DNA of 64,000 nucleotides, taken from NCBI GenBank assembly GCA_017165825.1, contig CM029393.1, positions 5,422,596-5,486,595 of the forward strand, written 5' to 3'. Made by a program: the position numbers and the translations under genes. Under the pieces are notes generated by a model that was given only the letters and a program-made list of their open reading frames with translations, ran no database searches and was not told where the DNA came from. Below, piece by piece: positions 25,254-39,653 of this stretch; within the stretch, counting starts at the first letter, position 1; each line of letters begins with the position of its first letter. This stretch comes from Hepsetus odoe (Eukaryota; Chordata; Actinopteri; Characiformes; Hepsetidae).

Positions 25254-25663
25254 ACATCAAGTCTCTTTTACTACTGTAAAACTGCTGCTGGGGTGAACTG
25301 CTGGGGTGAACTTCTACCGCCACTGCTGGTGGCAGGGTACCTCCCAGGCTCATCCCTTTAAAAACAGAATATCAGTTGTGAAATTAACCTAGCATTAGTT
25401 TTCCATCAAAATGTAAATGCAGCTTTAAAGTACTCACATATACAGTATAATTGCCAAAATATTTTGAGATTTTTTGATCATTTATAGTGTGTTTAAAGTC
25501 ATTGATTCTTTAATAGGCTGGTATGTACAGATTGCAAGAACTGAGTGAATAATGTGGCCTCTCAGGACTCCAGTTATTGTGTTAAAATCAAATTATGACT
25601 TGATGGTTCCATATTTCAAAGCTTTACAGTAAGCAAATTTTTGCACTGTGTTTCTTTGGTCTT

Positions 25664-25672
25664 CGCTCTCTG

Positions 25673-25751
<79 letters not shown>
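25664..25751 (+). repeat. (CT)n microsatellite
   Basis: About 88 bp of CT dinucleotides with single gtct and ttt interruptions near the start. Confidence 0.95.
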
Positions 25752-25752
<1 letters not shown>

Positions 25753-28069
25753 TTTATCTCTCAGTCTGACTCATTGCCCATCCTGCCAGGGGAAAGGCTC
25801 TAGCTGATATGAATGGAACCTCTCTCAGTGCTTTTTCTGGGCTAAATCTGAGCTATATCTCACCGTCTTACTCCTGCTTGCCATCTCCCTCCACCATAAC
25901 TTACTGACAGAGGCCAGCGGGGCTGGCGGCAGTGTGATGACGCTAGCACTGCTTTATTTATGATCACGAAGCTCCACTCGCCGCTAATTAACCAAAGTAT
26001 TCGCTAGCTTCTGCCAACGAACTGGGGCAGAGGCTTGAATTTGTGTCGGACAGTGAATTTTTTTGTGTGTGTGTATATAAAAGAGCAAAGAAAATCAAAG
26101 CATGCCATTAACATGGAAAATGCTTTTTTCAGGGCTTTCAGTTTAAGGTTTGCTTGATAGGAAGTTGAGTCTCTGTTGATGTGCTTTGAGAAAGCTGGGT
26201 AAGGACAAAATGAAACATGCCTCTTATGTGTGTTTTTGCATGATGTTTGCTTTGATATGTGTGTATGCACATGCATGCCTGCCTCATATCAGGGGTCCAC
26301 CTGCAGGCATCATTAGGCATGATTTACAGTCTCTGATTTCATCCACTTCATGTCATTAAAATCAGCATGGCACCAGTTCACAGGAGCTGGTCTTGACATG
26401 ACTGGTATTTTGAGCTTTAAGATATGCATGAACGCTCTTTGTTATCACTGGGAGGACACTATTGAAGGTTAAATCTTGTTCTGTGCCTTCTGTTGATGTC
26501 AGTGTAATGAACATCCATTTTCCTGTGCATTTATGTGTGATTTATTTCTCTGTTCTCTGTCTTTTTTTATATTAAAGCCCGAATATATAATTTTTTGTAA
26601 CGTGACATGGCATATGTATGATGTGGTCACCACAGATTGCAAAGCAGAGCTCCAAAAAGTGAGGCTCATGGGTCAAAATTTGGCAGTGAGGATGTTTCAG
26701 TTGCCTTACCCGAAAAGCATGCTATCCCTGCCTTCACTCAGTTAAAGAACATATTTGAACTTATTTAACTGATTCTCATCAGTTCGCAGACAAGCTTTCG
26801 GAACCCCTGCTCTAAAGCTTTTCAGCACCATGGACAGTAGCCAGTAAAACATTTTTGTAGGATAAACATTTAGTTATAGTCAACACAGTCAATATCTTTT
26901 ATATTTGTTCTGCCTCATTCAGCTGTATTTTTTTAATATTGTCATGTTCAGTTACATATTTAGGCAATTTCTTAGCAAATTTTTGCACTTAAATCTTTTG
27001 AATGGAACTTATGATATTGAATTGTATCATGATATTTGTTCCTGGCAATAGATTTAACATTCACGGGTTAAAAATGGCTGAATGACATAGACGTGCACAT
27101 GTTTTTTTTTCCTGCTAAATGCTAAGTCAAGCATATCCAGGCAGAATCCTTAAATCATTGTTTTGGTTTCTTTAGGGATCCCCGCTGCATATTGGGCCGC
27201 ATGTTTGTCTTTTTTTACTTGATTCTGAGCCACATCGCAACTCGGCATGTCACCCAAAGCCAGTTCTGCTTTCCTCAAGCAGACCATGCGCATATCTGCC
27301 AATACAGGCTGTCAGTAGCACTGCCTCCTCCCATTATCCTGTTGCTGCAGATTTCGGCACCATAGCACATTAGATCTCCGGCAGGGATCAGAGTAAACAA
27401 ACAGGTAAATCGGCTTTAGCAGAGGCTGGCGCTGAGAGGTCCCTCCGTGCTTTGATCACATCTTCTCAGTTATCTCACTCTCCTTTCCTGGCTTTGATTG
27501 CGACGTTACTCAGACTCTAAGGGCGAGGGGGGGTTGATTCATGCAGGAATTCTGTGTGCTGAGCCTGGGAGGATGATCTCTCCACTCCCCTGCCTAATAA
27601 CACCCATCCGGGATGCTCCTTCAATACAGTTGGCCAGAGGGGGAATCAGTGCATGCTGGAGATGCACCTTATATTGTTTCTTAACCCCTTTCAACCCCAA
27701 CAAGATGCAGCATGAAAAACTCCTGCCTCTATTCATGTTCGTTGTTATGCGTCTGGATTAGTCTGCTCTGTACTTGTTGTTCTGATGAATCGGGCACTAA
27801 ATTCACGTACAAAATACGTTTGCTTTGCTTCTCACTTTTGCAGCAGCATTACAGTTTTTATTAATAAGGCTCTCAAAACATTTTCTGTTGTTACTGATAA
27901 TTGAAACTGATTGAAGCCTAGACCGATATTGATATCAATCTGATATTTGACCTTTTTTTCTATCTAATTTTACTTCTAACTCTACCAGCTAGCTTAGTCC
28001 CACCACCACACTGGCGCAAACTGGCAGGCGTAAGGTTAAAAATGCTTCCTCCAAATCATGTTATGTTCT

Positions 28070-28273
28070 TCACATTTACATTTATGGCATTTAGCAGACG
28101 CTCTTATCCAGAGCGACTTCCATGTCCTGATTACAGGGACAGTCCCCCTGGAGCAACTCAGGGTTAAGGGTCTTGCTCAGGGGCCCAGTGATGGTAGTGC
28201 CATTCGAACCTGGGACCTCTTGAGCCATAGGTCCATAGGCAAGCACCCTACCACTAGACCACCACCACCCGCC
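28070..28273 (-). repeat. tRNA-derived SINE with the widespread teleost 'gataagagcgtctgc' tail
   Basis: On the minus strand: an A-box-like tggtctagtggtagggtgc, the B-box-like aggttcgaatgg, ctgagcaagacccttaaccc, and a tail through cgctctggataagagcgtct to gctaaatgccataaatgtaa. This tail is extremely common in fish genomes; I associate it with V-SINE-type elements, from memory. A second copy is at 34338-34510. Confidence 0.78.
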
Positions 28274-28910
28274 ACACCTCCCAATACAAGGTCATTGGGC
28301 AGCTGGACGCAGTTTGAGGAGAACGTTACCGGTTTCATTTGATAAGCTAACATTCCACACTGGCCAGCATCATGTTGAGTAATTGAGGCAGAGGGAAATG
28401 ACTATCTCTAAAGCTTAGGTAGTTGCGTCATACAGGTGTCCTTAAAATGACCTGTTCTTTATTGAAGTACTGCACTAAAAAATCTGCATCTAAACTTGGC
28501 AGTCATGCTCAAACTACTCAAACGCTCTCCTACTCCACAGGACATACACACAGCAAACAGGAACATACAAAATGTTATTTCAGGCTAGTTTCATTACAGG
28601 ATCAGGTAGGACATTATAGGATCAGGTATTGAATCTCTGCCAACTCCAATTAGTGTTATAGCAGATATCGAATAATAAGGATTTATATTAATAACTGATC
28701 AGTAACGTGCAAAATAATGGCAGTAGCAGTTTGTTAGTATTGTGCGTCAGCTCTGAAACTCTGTCTGTAATCAGCCGAAAGTGCGGCGCGACTCAGCGGG
28801 CTGAGGGAGAGCCCCGGGAGAGAGATGAATCACATTGGCTTCATGTGTTTTAAAGGTGCTGACCGAGTGTCTGACGCACATCGCCCTCAGCAGGAGAAAG
28901 CATGTGTTTC

Positions 28911-28915
28911 TGTGT

Positions 28916-28954
<39 letters not shown>

Positions 28955-28963
28955 TGTGTGTGT
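28911..28963 (+). repeat. (TG)n microsatellite
   Basis: TG run with two ggg interruptions. Confidence 0.93.
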
Positions 28964-31018
28964 CTGAGATGATCAGAAAGAATGAAGTGCTTGCTGCTGT
29001 GGTTGGGAACAGGAGGACACGGGACAGAAAAGCGTATTTTTATGTCAGTCAGCTTTTCTAAAAAGACAGTGAGAAAGATAAAATGGCAAACTCTGGGATC
29101 TCCCTGTGAATTCAGATTGGTTTAAAGGAACATAGGTTGGACAAGTGTGGAGCTTTATGCTGTTTTTTCACCAGACATATTGGCATGGCATGGTTCTAAA
29201 TCCATCCTCATGAATTTTTACCTTATGTCCAGTGCCACGAGACATGTATCATACTATAGTACCCATGCTTAGTCTGGTTACTCTTCCTGTTTAGCTACTA
29301 ATTAAGAACTGGGATGTTTTGAGTGGAGTTTGATATAGTGCAGATCTTGGTTGGATCAAGCTGCTGTTTGCTATTTTCTACTAGAATCCAGCTTCTCGAG
29401 ACGACTCCACCTAATTTTATGGTTCTACTGTGTGATGGGAAAAGATACTCCCCTGGAAACAAATTGAATGGAGAGAGGAGGTGTGTGGGATGTGAAAGGA
29501 GAATTGGACACAATTAAGTCATTGCAATGTTTCTCAGTGTGTTCTGTTGGAAAACGTACAGAGGTGCTTGACCAGGGCACGGGGTATTGCGCTGCATTAT
29601 GCTGCCCAGTGGAAAAAAAAAACTGAATAGAAGCCTTGCACAATGTTGATTTGTTTTAGAGTTGTTGCTCGAGATTGAGTTTCCAGACTGTGGAGCTAGA
29701 CTACATTGAACCTTTGGAACTAAGCTGTGTAAATGTAGGTATTTTGACCAAGACTGAGTTGTACATAACAGTTTCTTGTTAGAATGAATGGGACTTTTGT
29801 CAGCACAAGCAAAGCAATCAGAAGTGAAGGATGGATCAGTCATGTCACTTGTTCCTCATTCATTCCTACATAAATAGCCATGCAGTCCATATTTACCTAT
29901 CGATTGAATTTCCACCTCTTATAGTTTGGCATGGTTGGACTGCAGAAATATGTAAATGTTGTGAGCACAGCAGGCTGTGGGAGCTTGATAGAATCAGAGG
30001 AAGAGGGAGATTGAAGGGAGGAGCAAATGTGTGTTGTCTCCAGACCTCTCGGCGGGAGGGCTGATGGGATCATCTGGCCTCTCTTTGCCTGCGGTTCCAG
30101 CACACACTCCGCTACAGGCAGTTTCACGCTGTGCCCGCTGACACACACACGCTCCTTCTTCCACACCCACACAGACACATACCTACACCTTTACTGAGCA
30201 AACCAGTACTTGCTCCAAACCCAGTTGCAGCCTTCTGGTCTTTAGCTGCAGGATTGGACCTTTACTCTCAACTCAAAAACTGCTCCAGGGAAGAGAACCA
30301 TCCTTTTGGGAGCAGATAATAGAACATGGAGAAAGGAAGCAATCAGGATGTTTTAGTCATGAGGCACTTTTCATAGTCATTACATCTGAAAACTTTTAAT
30401 GCTTCTATAAGCATGAAACTCCTCACAGGTCTACATTTGTTTTAACAGCTTAACTCCTTCAGGGTGAAAACTTTCCTCCTGCCTCAGATTATAGCCAATC
30501 AGTCAAGACATGTTTGGCATCTAAAGTTTTCTTTGAGTCTACTGAGCCTAATGTAGCAAAGTTGAAGCATAAGTTCACCAGTCTGGCAACAAAAAAACTG
30601 CGTGCACGTGAAAATGGGCAAAAATAAGGACAATATTCAGAATCGATAATATTCTGGCTACTTTTTTATCCCATTGCAATTGTCATATTTCCATTTTTAT
30701 AGTTAAGAGAGTGTCTATCTGAGAATTACTTACTAGACTCTTTAAAGTTGGTTTGACTGTGATGGTTGGACCGAGCAGATTATGCTCATGAGCTCTAGTT
30801 GTTTCTAGCTCCACTTGTCTTGTAGCAAAACTAAAGAAGCAAACTACCTACACCAAATGTGCCCTAGACGATCTAGGACAAGCGGGGAAAAGAGGTGAAT
30901 TGAACCAATTTGGCCCAATCACTGCTTTAATAGTGTTTGACAAGCAGTCACTGTTGAACATGTGCACAACTGTGAGCTCCAGGGGCCAAGTGTGGGACAC
31001 ACACCTCATATATATGAC

Positions 31019-31665
31019 ATAGAGAAAAGGGAGGGAGAGGAGAGGAGGAAGAAGGATAGAACGGAGCAGAGGAGGGGAAAAGAAAGGAAGCAAGATGACA
31101 AAGATTGGAGAGGAAGAGTGAAGGACGAAGAGGAAAGGAATAGATGGGTAAGGAGTAAAGAATAGAGGTGAGAAAAGAAGGGCTAAGGATTAAGGGAGAG
31201 AATGAGAATATAAAGTAGACTAAGCATTTAAGGAACTGAGAGGAAAATAAAAAAATAAAATCAAAGGATGGAGAGGAGCTGAAGAAATGTTATAAAGGAG
31301 AAGAAGCTGAAAGAAAATGAAGGAAATTGGAGAATAGAAGAAAAAACAGCAGAGAAGAAAGGAGGGAACAGAAAGGTTGAGCAGATGAGGTGTGAAAAGA
31401 AGGAGAGAAGAGATATGGAGATTTGGAGGAGAAATCAAGCATAAGAAATGTTTAAGGAGAATCCATTCACATACATAGGGGCCAACAATGTTGACCAACT
31501 ACGTGCAGAGGATTATGCAGGGGGAGATGGAAAAAGAGAGAGAGATTAATAGAGAAAGAATGGGTGCAGAGAAAGAGAGGTGATTATATGAGGTTATGAG
31601 GGAAGTGATGTGAAGACAGAGTGAACAGAGGGTGGTTAAGAAGGAGAACGAACGCTCTCCTCAAC
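31019..31665 (+). repeat. Purine-rich low-complexity tract of about 650 bp
   Basis: The plus strand is dominated by A and G in irregular aggaag / gagaaaa / ggagag patterns with few pyrimidines. It is not a simple short-period repeat, so it looks like an old decayed GA/GGAA array. Minus-strand frames here are pyrimidine-tract artefacts. Confidence 0.8.
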
Positions 31666-32859
31666 TGAGTCTCCTCATGTCCTCATATTCCCCACTCTGT
31701 TGCCCTTTTCATCCGGAACGTTAGGCGGAATACTCCTCCCGCCATATGCTTCCCATCCATCAGCCATGCCAGCCACTGGATGAGGAGTGAGGTCACTCGG
31801 TGTCCCTGCAGAGCGGACTGTCCAGGCTTGCCTGGAGGGTCCTGGGCTATAGGGCTCTCCACAGGACTGTCCTGAATCTGACAAACGATTCGAATTTCGA
31901 TTAATTAATTAATAAAACAGGCTCCAATGCCAGAGATTCAGCAATGGCTGTGTGACAGTGATGATTTGAACATTAGACGCCATGTTTAAAGAAGTTTCAT
32001 GCTTTTTTCTGAGACTTTATGAAGCAAATGTCTGATAAAACACATTCACTGAAGGCAGTACACGCTGTAGCTTTGGTTTGCCTGGTTCAAATCTTTGTCA
32101 AGTAGGCAGTTGAATAGAGATTCAAGGTAAGGGTGCCCCCTGCAGTCAAGAAGAAGCAATGCATAAATATTGATGTAAAAAAATCTTAAATAGTTAGCTG
32201 TAACATTTCCTCAATATTTTTTTTTCTGTTCTTCATGCTCATCTTAGCCCCCTACATTTTTAGATTTCATCAGTTCAGACTGTCGTCTGAGGCGTAATAT
32301 GCAGCGTTTTCTAAGAATCCCAATGAGAAAAACGTCTCTATCACCACATCAGACCTACTGCCTGTGTTTTTTTTTCCCTTTAAAATTCACTCTTCACTCA
32401 CACCTTTTCTTTCATTTTCGTTCTATTGATGGTGGAATCGAAGCTCTATTGTAGCGCAGAACCTTGGCAGATGCAGGCCTCATGTTAAACTTTATGTGGC
32501 TTGAAAATGCTTTTCAAAGCACATTCAGGACTGAGATTTTCTTGCTGTTTTATGGCACCATTACCAATGTAATATCTTTTATGCCATGGCTTAGCATTCA
32601 ATAGAAGTGCACTAAAACATGACATATTATTTATTATGTACACAACTGTTGAGTGTGTATATTTGCCTTTTGGAATAAGCCATCCCTGTGATTTCTGTTG
32701 TTTCCTAGCATTATTCCGTTCATGCTGAAATACTTGCACATATGCCTAACGAAACGTTGTGTCTCCAAAACCCCCTATTGTTCTTCTCATACACACACGA
32801 ATGCCTTCACTGCTAGGGCCTGGCATTGTGTGTGGGTGAAGGGAGGGGGAGTTTGCCTG

Positions 32860-32861
<2 letters not shown>

Positions 32862-32897
<36 letters not shown>
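32862..32897 (+). repeat. (TG)n microsatellite
   Basis: Perfect TG run of about 18 units. Confidence 0.95.
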
Positions 32898-33965
32898 TTT
32901 ATCGTCACCCTCTGGGGATGGGCCACTTGTGCCCTCCCAGCACCAGCCCTATCTGTCTATTGATCAGACCCACCAATCTGACAGCTGAGAAGAACAAGAC
33001 AAGAGACTGAGGCCCAGAAAACAGCTCCGGCAGAAACAAACATAAGTGTGAAGGATGGAAAGGAGAGCAAAACTTGACTGGATTGGTAGAGCTGAGCAGA
33101 TTCAGGCCCAGATGTACGTGTGCAAGAGAGAAGGTGCAGAGCAAGATTTCTCTTGATGTGACCTCGATATGTGCTCGCAGCAGTTTACAAAGGCTATAGC
33201 TAATCATTTAAAATTGAGCAAAGGGCCGCCTACCCGTGGCGAAACAGACCTCTGAAGTCTTGCATCATTATGTAGTCAGCAGCATGTCCATATTAGGAAT
33301 GGCTGGTCTAAGGTCTCCATGGGAAAATTGAATGGGGTTTTGCATTCAACATTTTGCTGCTGTTGTGCTCTGTGGTGAACAAGTTTTCCGAAGTCATTAT
33401 GTTTTGTTCTGCATACACGTCTCTCAAAGTTTCACTGGAGCCTCTGAATTACAAGATGATTCTGTAATCGCGTGGGAATTGGTTAAAAGTGAAAACACCA
33501 AAACAATGTTTTAACAATGGTTGTGTTAAGAACTAGGAATCACAGTGTTTGAAACACAAAAATAGACCATTTATTTACTGTCTAAAACCACTAAAGACAC
33601 AACAGTTTGTATACATTGCAGGACCTGTCTCTACCAAAATCCAGCAACTACTGAATTGTCCATCAAAAAATGAAAATGTAGTCATTATCCATCAAAGTCA
33701 TCAAGGGTCGTCTGCCTCCTCACAGCAATACGTCTGTCAGGATTGGCTTTGCTGTTTCTTGCTATGTGTGAGACTCTGTTGCTACACGGTGACAAGAGCC
33801 AAAGCTCTGATAATGAATGTGCATGAAGGGTAAGTGAGAATGATATTCTTATCAGGGAGTAAAAAGGAGAAAATCACATCCTATGTTGATTCATTAATGG
33901 ACAGTCCATATTATTTTTCAAAACAGGACAATCCCATATTATACAGGGCAGGCAGCACCTCTAAA

Positions 33966-34010
33966 TGTGTGTGTGTGTGTGTGTGTGTGTGGGTGTGGGT
34001 GTGTGGGTGG
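33966..34010 (+). repeat. (TG)n microsatellite
   Basis: TG run grading into gggtgtgggtgtgtgggtgg. Confidence 0.93.
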
Positions 34011-34337
34011 GCATTTGGCAAGTAAACTAATTTGTGTAGATGCTCGCTTAGGATTGCAGCCAACAAAAGAAAGGTAGACATTAGAAGCAAGTTTACAGCA
34101 AGTCAAAATGTAAATTACTTAGAGGAAATATTTTCTCAGTAAATAATGTGTAGTGTCAAAAAAAAATGTAACAGTACACTCAGCTAAGCCATAAATGCTT
34201 CTTCCCCATCGCATGGCAGGCATCAATGTGTTATTTCATTAAGCAACAGAAGCAATCTGACCATGTAATGGAATGGACAGAATAGGAGATGTAGGTATAA
34301 TCTGGTGAAATGTTAGTTTTCAGATTCAGTATTTTTT

Positions 34338-34510
34338 TCATTTACATTTGCAGCATTTAGCAGATGCTCTTATCCAGAGCGACTTCCATTTCCTAATCGC
34401 AGGCTCACTGGACAGCCCCCCTGGAGTAACTTGCTTAAGAACCCAGTGCTGGAAGGGTTCAAATCTGCAACCTCTTGGTTCATAGGCACATATCCTACAA
34501 CTAGACCTCC
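34338..34510 (-). repeat. tRNA-derived SINE with the widespread teleost 'gataagagc' tail (second copy)
   Basis: Plus-strand landmarks: catttacatttgcagcattt, agatgctcttatccagagcg, acttccatttcctaatcgca, cagcccccctggagtaactt, and a degraded head (ttcaaatctgcaacctcttg, cctacaactagacctcc). The order is as in the copy at 28070, with small deletions. Confidence 0.75.
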
Positions 34511-36311
34511 ACTAATGCTGACTAATGTTAGCCAGCTAATGTATGAAAGTGCTTTGAATCGGCACATGTTGTCTGGCTGTTTAGTAGGAGAAGAGGCAGG
34601 GTCACAGTTGGGGCGTGGCCTTGTAAGAGAATGATTAGAAGAGATTACAGTATGATTAAATACTGGTTTTGTAATACACCGAGGTTGTGTTCCCAAACAA
34701 AGAGGTCATACAACATAAAACTTTTTTCAAACATACAACACAAAACTTTTTTTTAAATGTAGGCATGAATCTTGTGTGGTAGACTAGCCTCATTAATGTT
34801 TAGTTGTATGTTCTCATGCAGTGACATTGTGCACTGTAAAAATTATAGCAGCGTGTTTTTTTTTTCTTCAGTCATAATGATTTTTTTTTTCTGGACATGT
34901 CCGAGGCTCCCTCTAGCCGCTATGAAAACTGCCAATAAGAGAAATATCTTCACACGCCTTTGAAAAATTACTGCTGCTGTAAAGCTGATTTCATTTCCTG
35001 AACAACTGGGCATCTCTAGTAAATCCAAGAGAAAATGTTTTCAGCATTTCCAGTTTGCATCCATTCCTCGCATTACGCTCCTTCTCCTTGAGAGAGAGAA
35101 CAGCATTCTACCTTTTTCCATCTGTGCACCATATAGCTATTTGCTCATTCTTAACACACCTTTGGAACAGAATGCATCATATTTAAATTTGGACACAAAA
35201 GGCTTAAGACACCTGGCCCTGAGTTTGATTCAAACATGCCTCATATGTCCATTTGCTTTTGATGCAAAATCAAACCCCTTTTAGTCTGAGGATACTTTTC
35301 AAGCCTACACTGCAGTTCTTTATAGAACTTCTTCCTTTGTAAACTGCAACATTATGTTTTTTGTTTTTTTTTCCTATAGCTGTGGTTCTAAATGCCCACC
35401 TTCCCAGGTAAACCCCTTCCTGTGTCACGGTTAAACTCAGAAATAGGCTTGTTCGTTTGTGTGTGTGTAGGGAGCCTGAAAAACAGCAATGCATGCAAAG
35501 CAGGGGTCCTGCAGACCCAGGGACGGGAAACACAGTCCTAAAGAATATTTTCAAGAATATGTAAATATGCCATAATGTCAAAAGGACAAGAAACATTCTT
35601 AATTATTCAAATATATAATAAATATAAATAACAACACTTAGTTTTGTTATTAGGAAATAATGTCTAAGAGGTGCTGAATATCAAGCCTCATGATTATTTC
35701 ACTAAGAAACGAGCCTGGCTCTTACAGTTGTATTATTGAGGTGATTGACTGAATATTTCAGGCATTCGTGATCGTAAAAGGGGTCGACGTTGTCTCTATT
35801 CAGAATGATGAAGTCAGTCGTGATGGTGCCGAGGCTGTTGGTAACGTAAGAGCAGTCCGTCTGATATTGATCGGCTTATTCCATAATTAATCCATTCCTG
35901 TTGCGGGCTGCATCCTTAACTCTCAGATTTCCATGGAAGCATGCTCAGCGCTCGCCTTCTCTGCCCGTAGCTATCTGAACAAACAGCGCTGCATCACCTG
36001 AAATCAGGCTTTTTTCTTCCGAACAGGAAGTAGGGGGAAAATCCACTGGCCCAAAATGATATAAATTACAGCAGTTATGGTCTATATGTTTCAATTTAAT
36101 GTGCTTGTAATGATAAATTATTTTAGTTATGGTGCTCAAAGAGGACTTGAGCTGTGTCTAGGTGGTGGGGACATTAGAACAATTGCAGCTGTCAGGGGAG
36201 GCTGCAGCCATTAGTCAATAAATTAAAGAGTAATTACAATCATTTCTGCTTCTGTGGCTCTATCTGGAGGACCTCACACAGGTGGAATAAAAATGTGTTC
36301 TGCTAGTGGAT

Positions 36312-36369
<58 letters not shown>
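36312..36369 (+). repeat. (GA)n microsatellite, perfect
   Basis: About 28 uninterrupted AG units; likely highly variable. Confidence 0.97.
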
Positions 36370-37184
36370 AAGTAGTTTGTGAAAAACTTTGCATTCTCAC
36401 TGACACTCATTTGTTTTTGTTTCTCTTGAATTGAAGCTCAGTTTGTGACACTTTTGCCGCTGTTAATACTGTGATGCCATTTTGTGTCGTTTTGTGATTT
36501 CTATGCTGTGTGGCATCTTTTACATAATTGGGATGCTTAATGATCTCAGATTCAAGTCTGTGTTGGAAGATAATCTCTAGTGTCTGACAAATCTGACCAA
36601 TATTTCAAAAAAAGTTCACCCAGTTCTCGCAAATACAATATGACACCTCCCTTATTTGCCCTACAAACTAAAGGGGACACGACTGAAGACGCTTATTGGA
36701 ATGAGCTTTTATAAATTACGTAGCTATTAGAGACATATCTTGGTGTTATGTAGCTTTTAGTATTAAAGGATTCTGTAAAATGTTACCGTGTAAAACACCT
36801 TAATATCCGAGCCCAGCCGTTTATATCAGTCAGTGTCGTTTTATATTCATGTCGCAACCAACAAAATTGAATTAAGCCATGCTTTACTTTCTGATATGAT
36901 TGTTAGTTGTCATTTCTCCCTTTTCTTAAACTCAAATACAACAACTGTCTAAAAAAATATTGTATTTTATTTTAAAAAGAAATATTGTAGGCCCTAGGGT
37001 GCAGCTGTCACCAGTTCTCTTCATAAAAAAGTTATTTTCTGAGAGAACATTTTATTCTTTCTAAAGATCAGGTTCGTAAAAAATTACCTTCTTTTATTAT
37101 TCTAACCACATAGTGTTTTGTTTTCGGATTCACCATTCAGCCCGCATTGCTATGACATATTTAACAGATGGTGACTCATACTGG

Positions 37185-37450
37185 GCTCAACAGTGGCACA
37201 GCCATCTGAGATTTTGCCCTGTCATCCAGAAGCTCGCAAGTTTGAATCCCAGCAATGGCAATTATCAGTGAATGCCACAAACACAGCTCTTCATCAAAAT
37301 CAGCCAATATTATGTTTTTATCATCTAAGCCCTATGCAGCAATGGACAAAATTTCACCATCGTGCAGGCAAGTTTTGTGCTTTGAAAGCAACCATGCAGC
37401 CATAGGCACACACCCACTACAGATACCGTATCTGTCAAAGGAGACATAAA
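37185..37450 (+). repeat. Third tRNA-like SINE type, diverged
   Basis: An A-box-like cagtggcacagccatctgag is followed about 40 nt later by the B-box-like agtttgaatcccagc, typical pol III internal promoter spacing. The body downstream (to about gtcaaaggagacataaag) does not match the other SINE groups in the window. It is probably an old element; its 3' limit is uncertain. Confidence 0.5.
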
Positions 37451-39627
37451 GTATGGAAGACTGTAGAAATTTCCCACCAAGCACATGCTACCTTCACGGC
37501 TCAGGTATTGATTGATTTGTAAAGCGGATCTCTGCCCCCGCTATAACACAGCTCGTTGTAGCCCCAGGTAAAACCACACCCGCATTAGTGGAATCCCCAG
37601 GCATGCTTGAACTGGTGCTGGGAGGCGAGAAGCGTGGGGTTTGTCTCCAAGCGCTCCGCTGCCTTATTATGTATGACACTCCTGCTGCTGTGTAATGCAA
37701 CACTCAGTCATGGGCACTGTCTCACACTGAGCAAACACATTCCGTAGCCAAACTTTAAAGGACAGACCTGTGTACAGATACCGCAAGTTTGAGCAAACTC
37801 TCTCCCCCTGCAGACCCACAGAGAGAGAAGGCAGCTTTAGAATCCTCGATCAACCTGGATATATCAGCAGCAGGAGAGCAGACGGAGGAATAGAACCGCA
37901 GATACTGATTGCACGGGTTGCATGATATGGATAGAATATATCCTAATTAGGTTGACGCACAATGCAGCGATGTACGTTTTTGAACGTTTTTGACACAGAT
38001 TCTTGGATTTCCCATTTTCACAATCAAATTCTGCACGTTTATATTGTTAAGATTACCAAAAAAAAAAGCTATTTAAAGTAATGTGAAACGCTTGGTTCTC
38101 AAAAATTGCCAAGTCAGAACTGTTCACAGCTGTAGCACTAGGATTCAGTAGGGTTTAATGGCTAATAAAGGGGAGAACAGATAGACAGACAGATGAGCTA
38201 TCACATTAAATTGAATATAAGGAATATGCTGCCTAGTGCCCGAAACATTTTACAGTGGTTTTGAGATATCATTCTGGCTTATGTATGTATAAATTACAAT
38301 TTTCAGCAAAGAATATATTAAAAAAAAACAAAAAACTTGCAGATGGATAGTTGTTTTTGGATAGAAAAATGGCAGGGAACATTTGGGTGCGTTTTATCTG
38401 AATGATGGAAGTATAAATTGAGTCTCAGTGTAGGGTTGTTGCAGAAATGTCGAAAAATTGGTCAAATTCTCCTTTAATATTTCTATTTTTTTCTAGAGAA
38501 ATTGACAGTCTGCGTAAACTTTGGCTTAACCCTTTTACTGCTCATATATTCTTATTTGACAATAACCCCTATTTAATGATGCTGTTTTTTTTTTTTTGCA
38601 CTACTGCAGTTTAGTGCACGGCGATGAATGTCATCTTAACATTGCAGTATAAAACATTCCATGTAATACGGTGCACTAATGTGTGGATATTTCTGCAGCC
38701 TGCAGGACCTTAGTTGATATTTTTATGACATTTTTGGTGCGCCAGTTAAAAACACTGGAAAACCCTCGAGTAACGTGGTTAAAGAGGGTCGTACATTATT
38801 ATGACGTACGTCATTGAGCAGAAAACTCACTCGCACTGACTGAAGTTTAGTTTTGTGTTGTGTTGTGTTGTTTCGTTTGTTTCTTTCCCTTTGCTTCCCA
38901 CAGTTTTTAGCGAGATCAGTGTTATATTGTAGAGCTTTAGGATAAGAAGACAGTGAAGGAAGAAGTGAGGAAGGGAAACAGAGCAGAAAGTAACTAGCGC
39001 AAAGGTGATTTGGCTTGATTGAGTTGGCAGAACTACATTGAGTGAGTTCAGTATGTAGTAGAGCTGTGTGATTAATTATATATTAATCACATTCTTGGCC
39101 TCAGCAGTTAGTTAATCGCGAAAGGCCACAATTGATGAATTACGTTTAGCAGCAAGCCACTCTGCATCACAATCAAGCATTTCGAGGTACAAATAGACCA
39201 AAATGAGCGCATTAATGAATCATGGAAGTTTCGAAGGAGGGATGGGAGCACTGGCCATTTCTTTCTCTCGGCAGTGTTGTAGTGCATACGAATTCACCTG
39301 GCGAATCCAGAGCCTTTCTTCAGGATAAGACCAAACATTGTTAAGCCGTTATTAGCAATCATGAGCATAGTTGTAATTAGTGAACTAATGCATATTATTC
39401 TTCCTTCCATTTCTGTATGTTTGCAGCGTGTTCTCTAGCAATGCTATCGAATGCTTTTTGATGAACTAAATGCATTGAAAATATGTATCACCTTTTCTGC
39501 AACCTGACTATACAAGACTGCAAGAAAAAGAATCAGAATGTGTTAAAAAAATGAATATACTGTCGATGGGGTGCCTGTCACTTTCTCCCTCTTGAATGCT
39601 GTTAACCCTCTAGGTCACCTTGTCTGA

Positions 39628-39653
39628 TACACACACACACACACACACACACA
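39628..39653 (+). repeat. (CA)n microsatellite
   Basis: Perfect run; a second (CA)n is at 39771-39799. Confidence 0.93.

Noticed and set aside
30600..30640. A second copy of the Tc1-like start region (gaaaatgggcaaaaataagg)
   Set aside because: Only about 22 nt resemble the copy near 21040 and the flanks do not match, so chance cannot be excluded.
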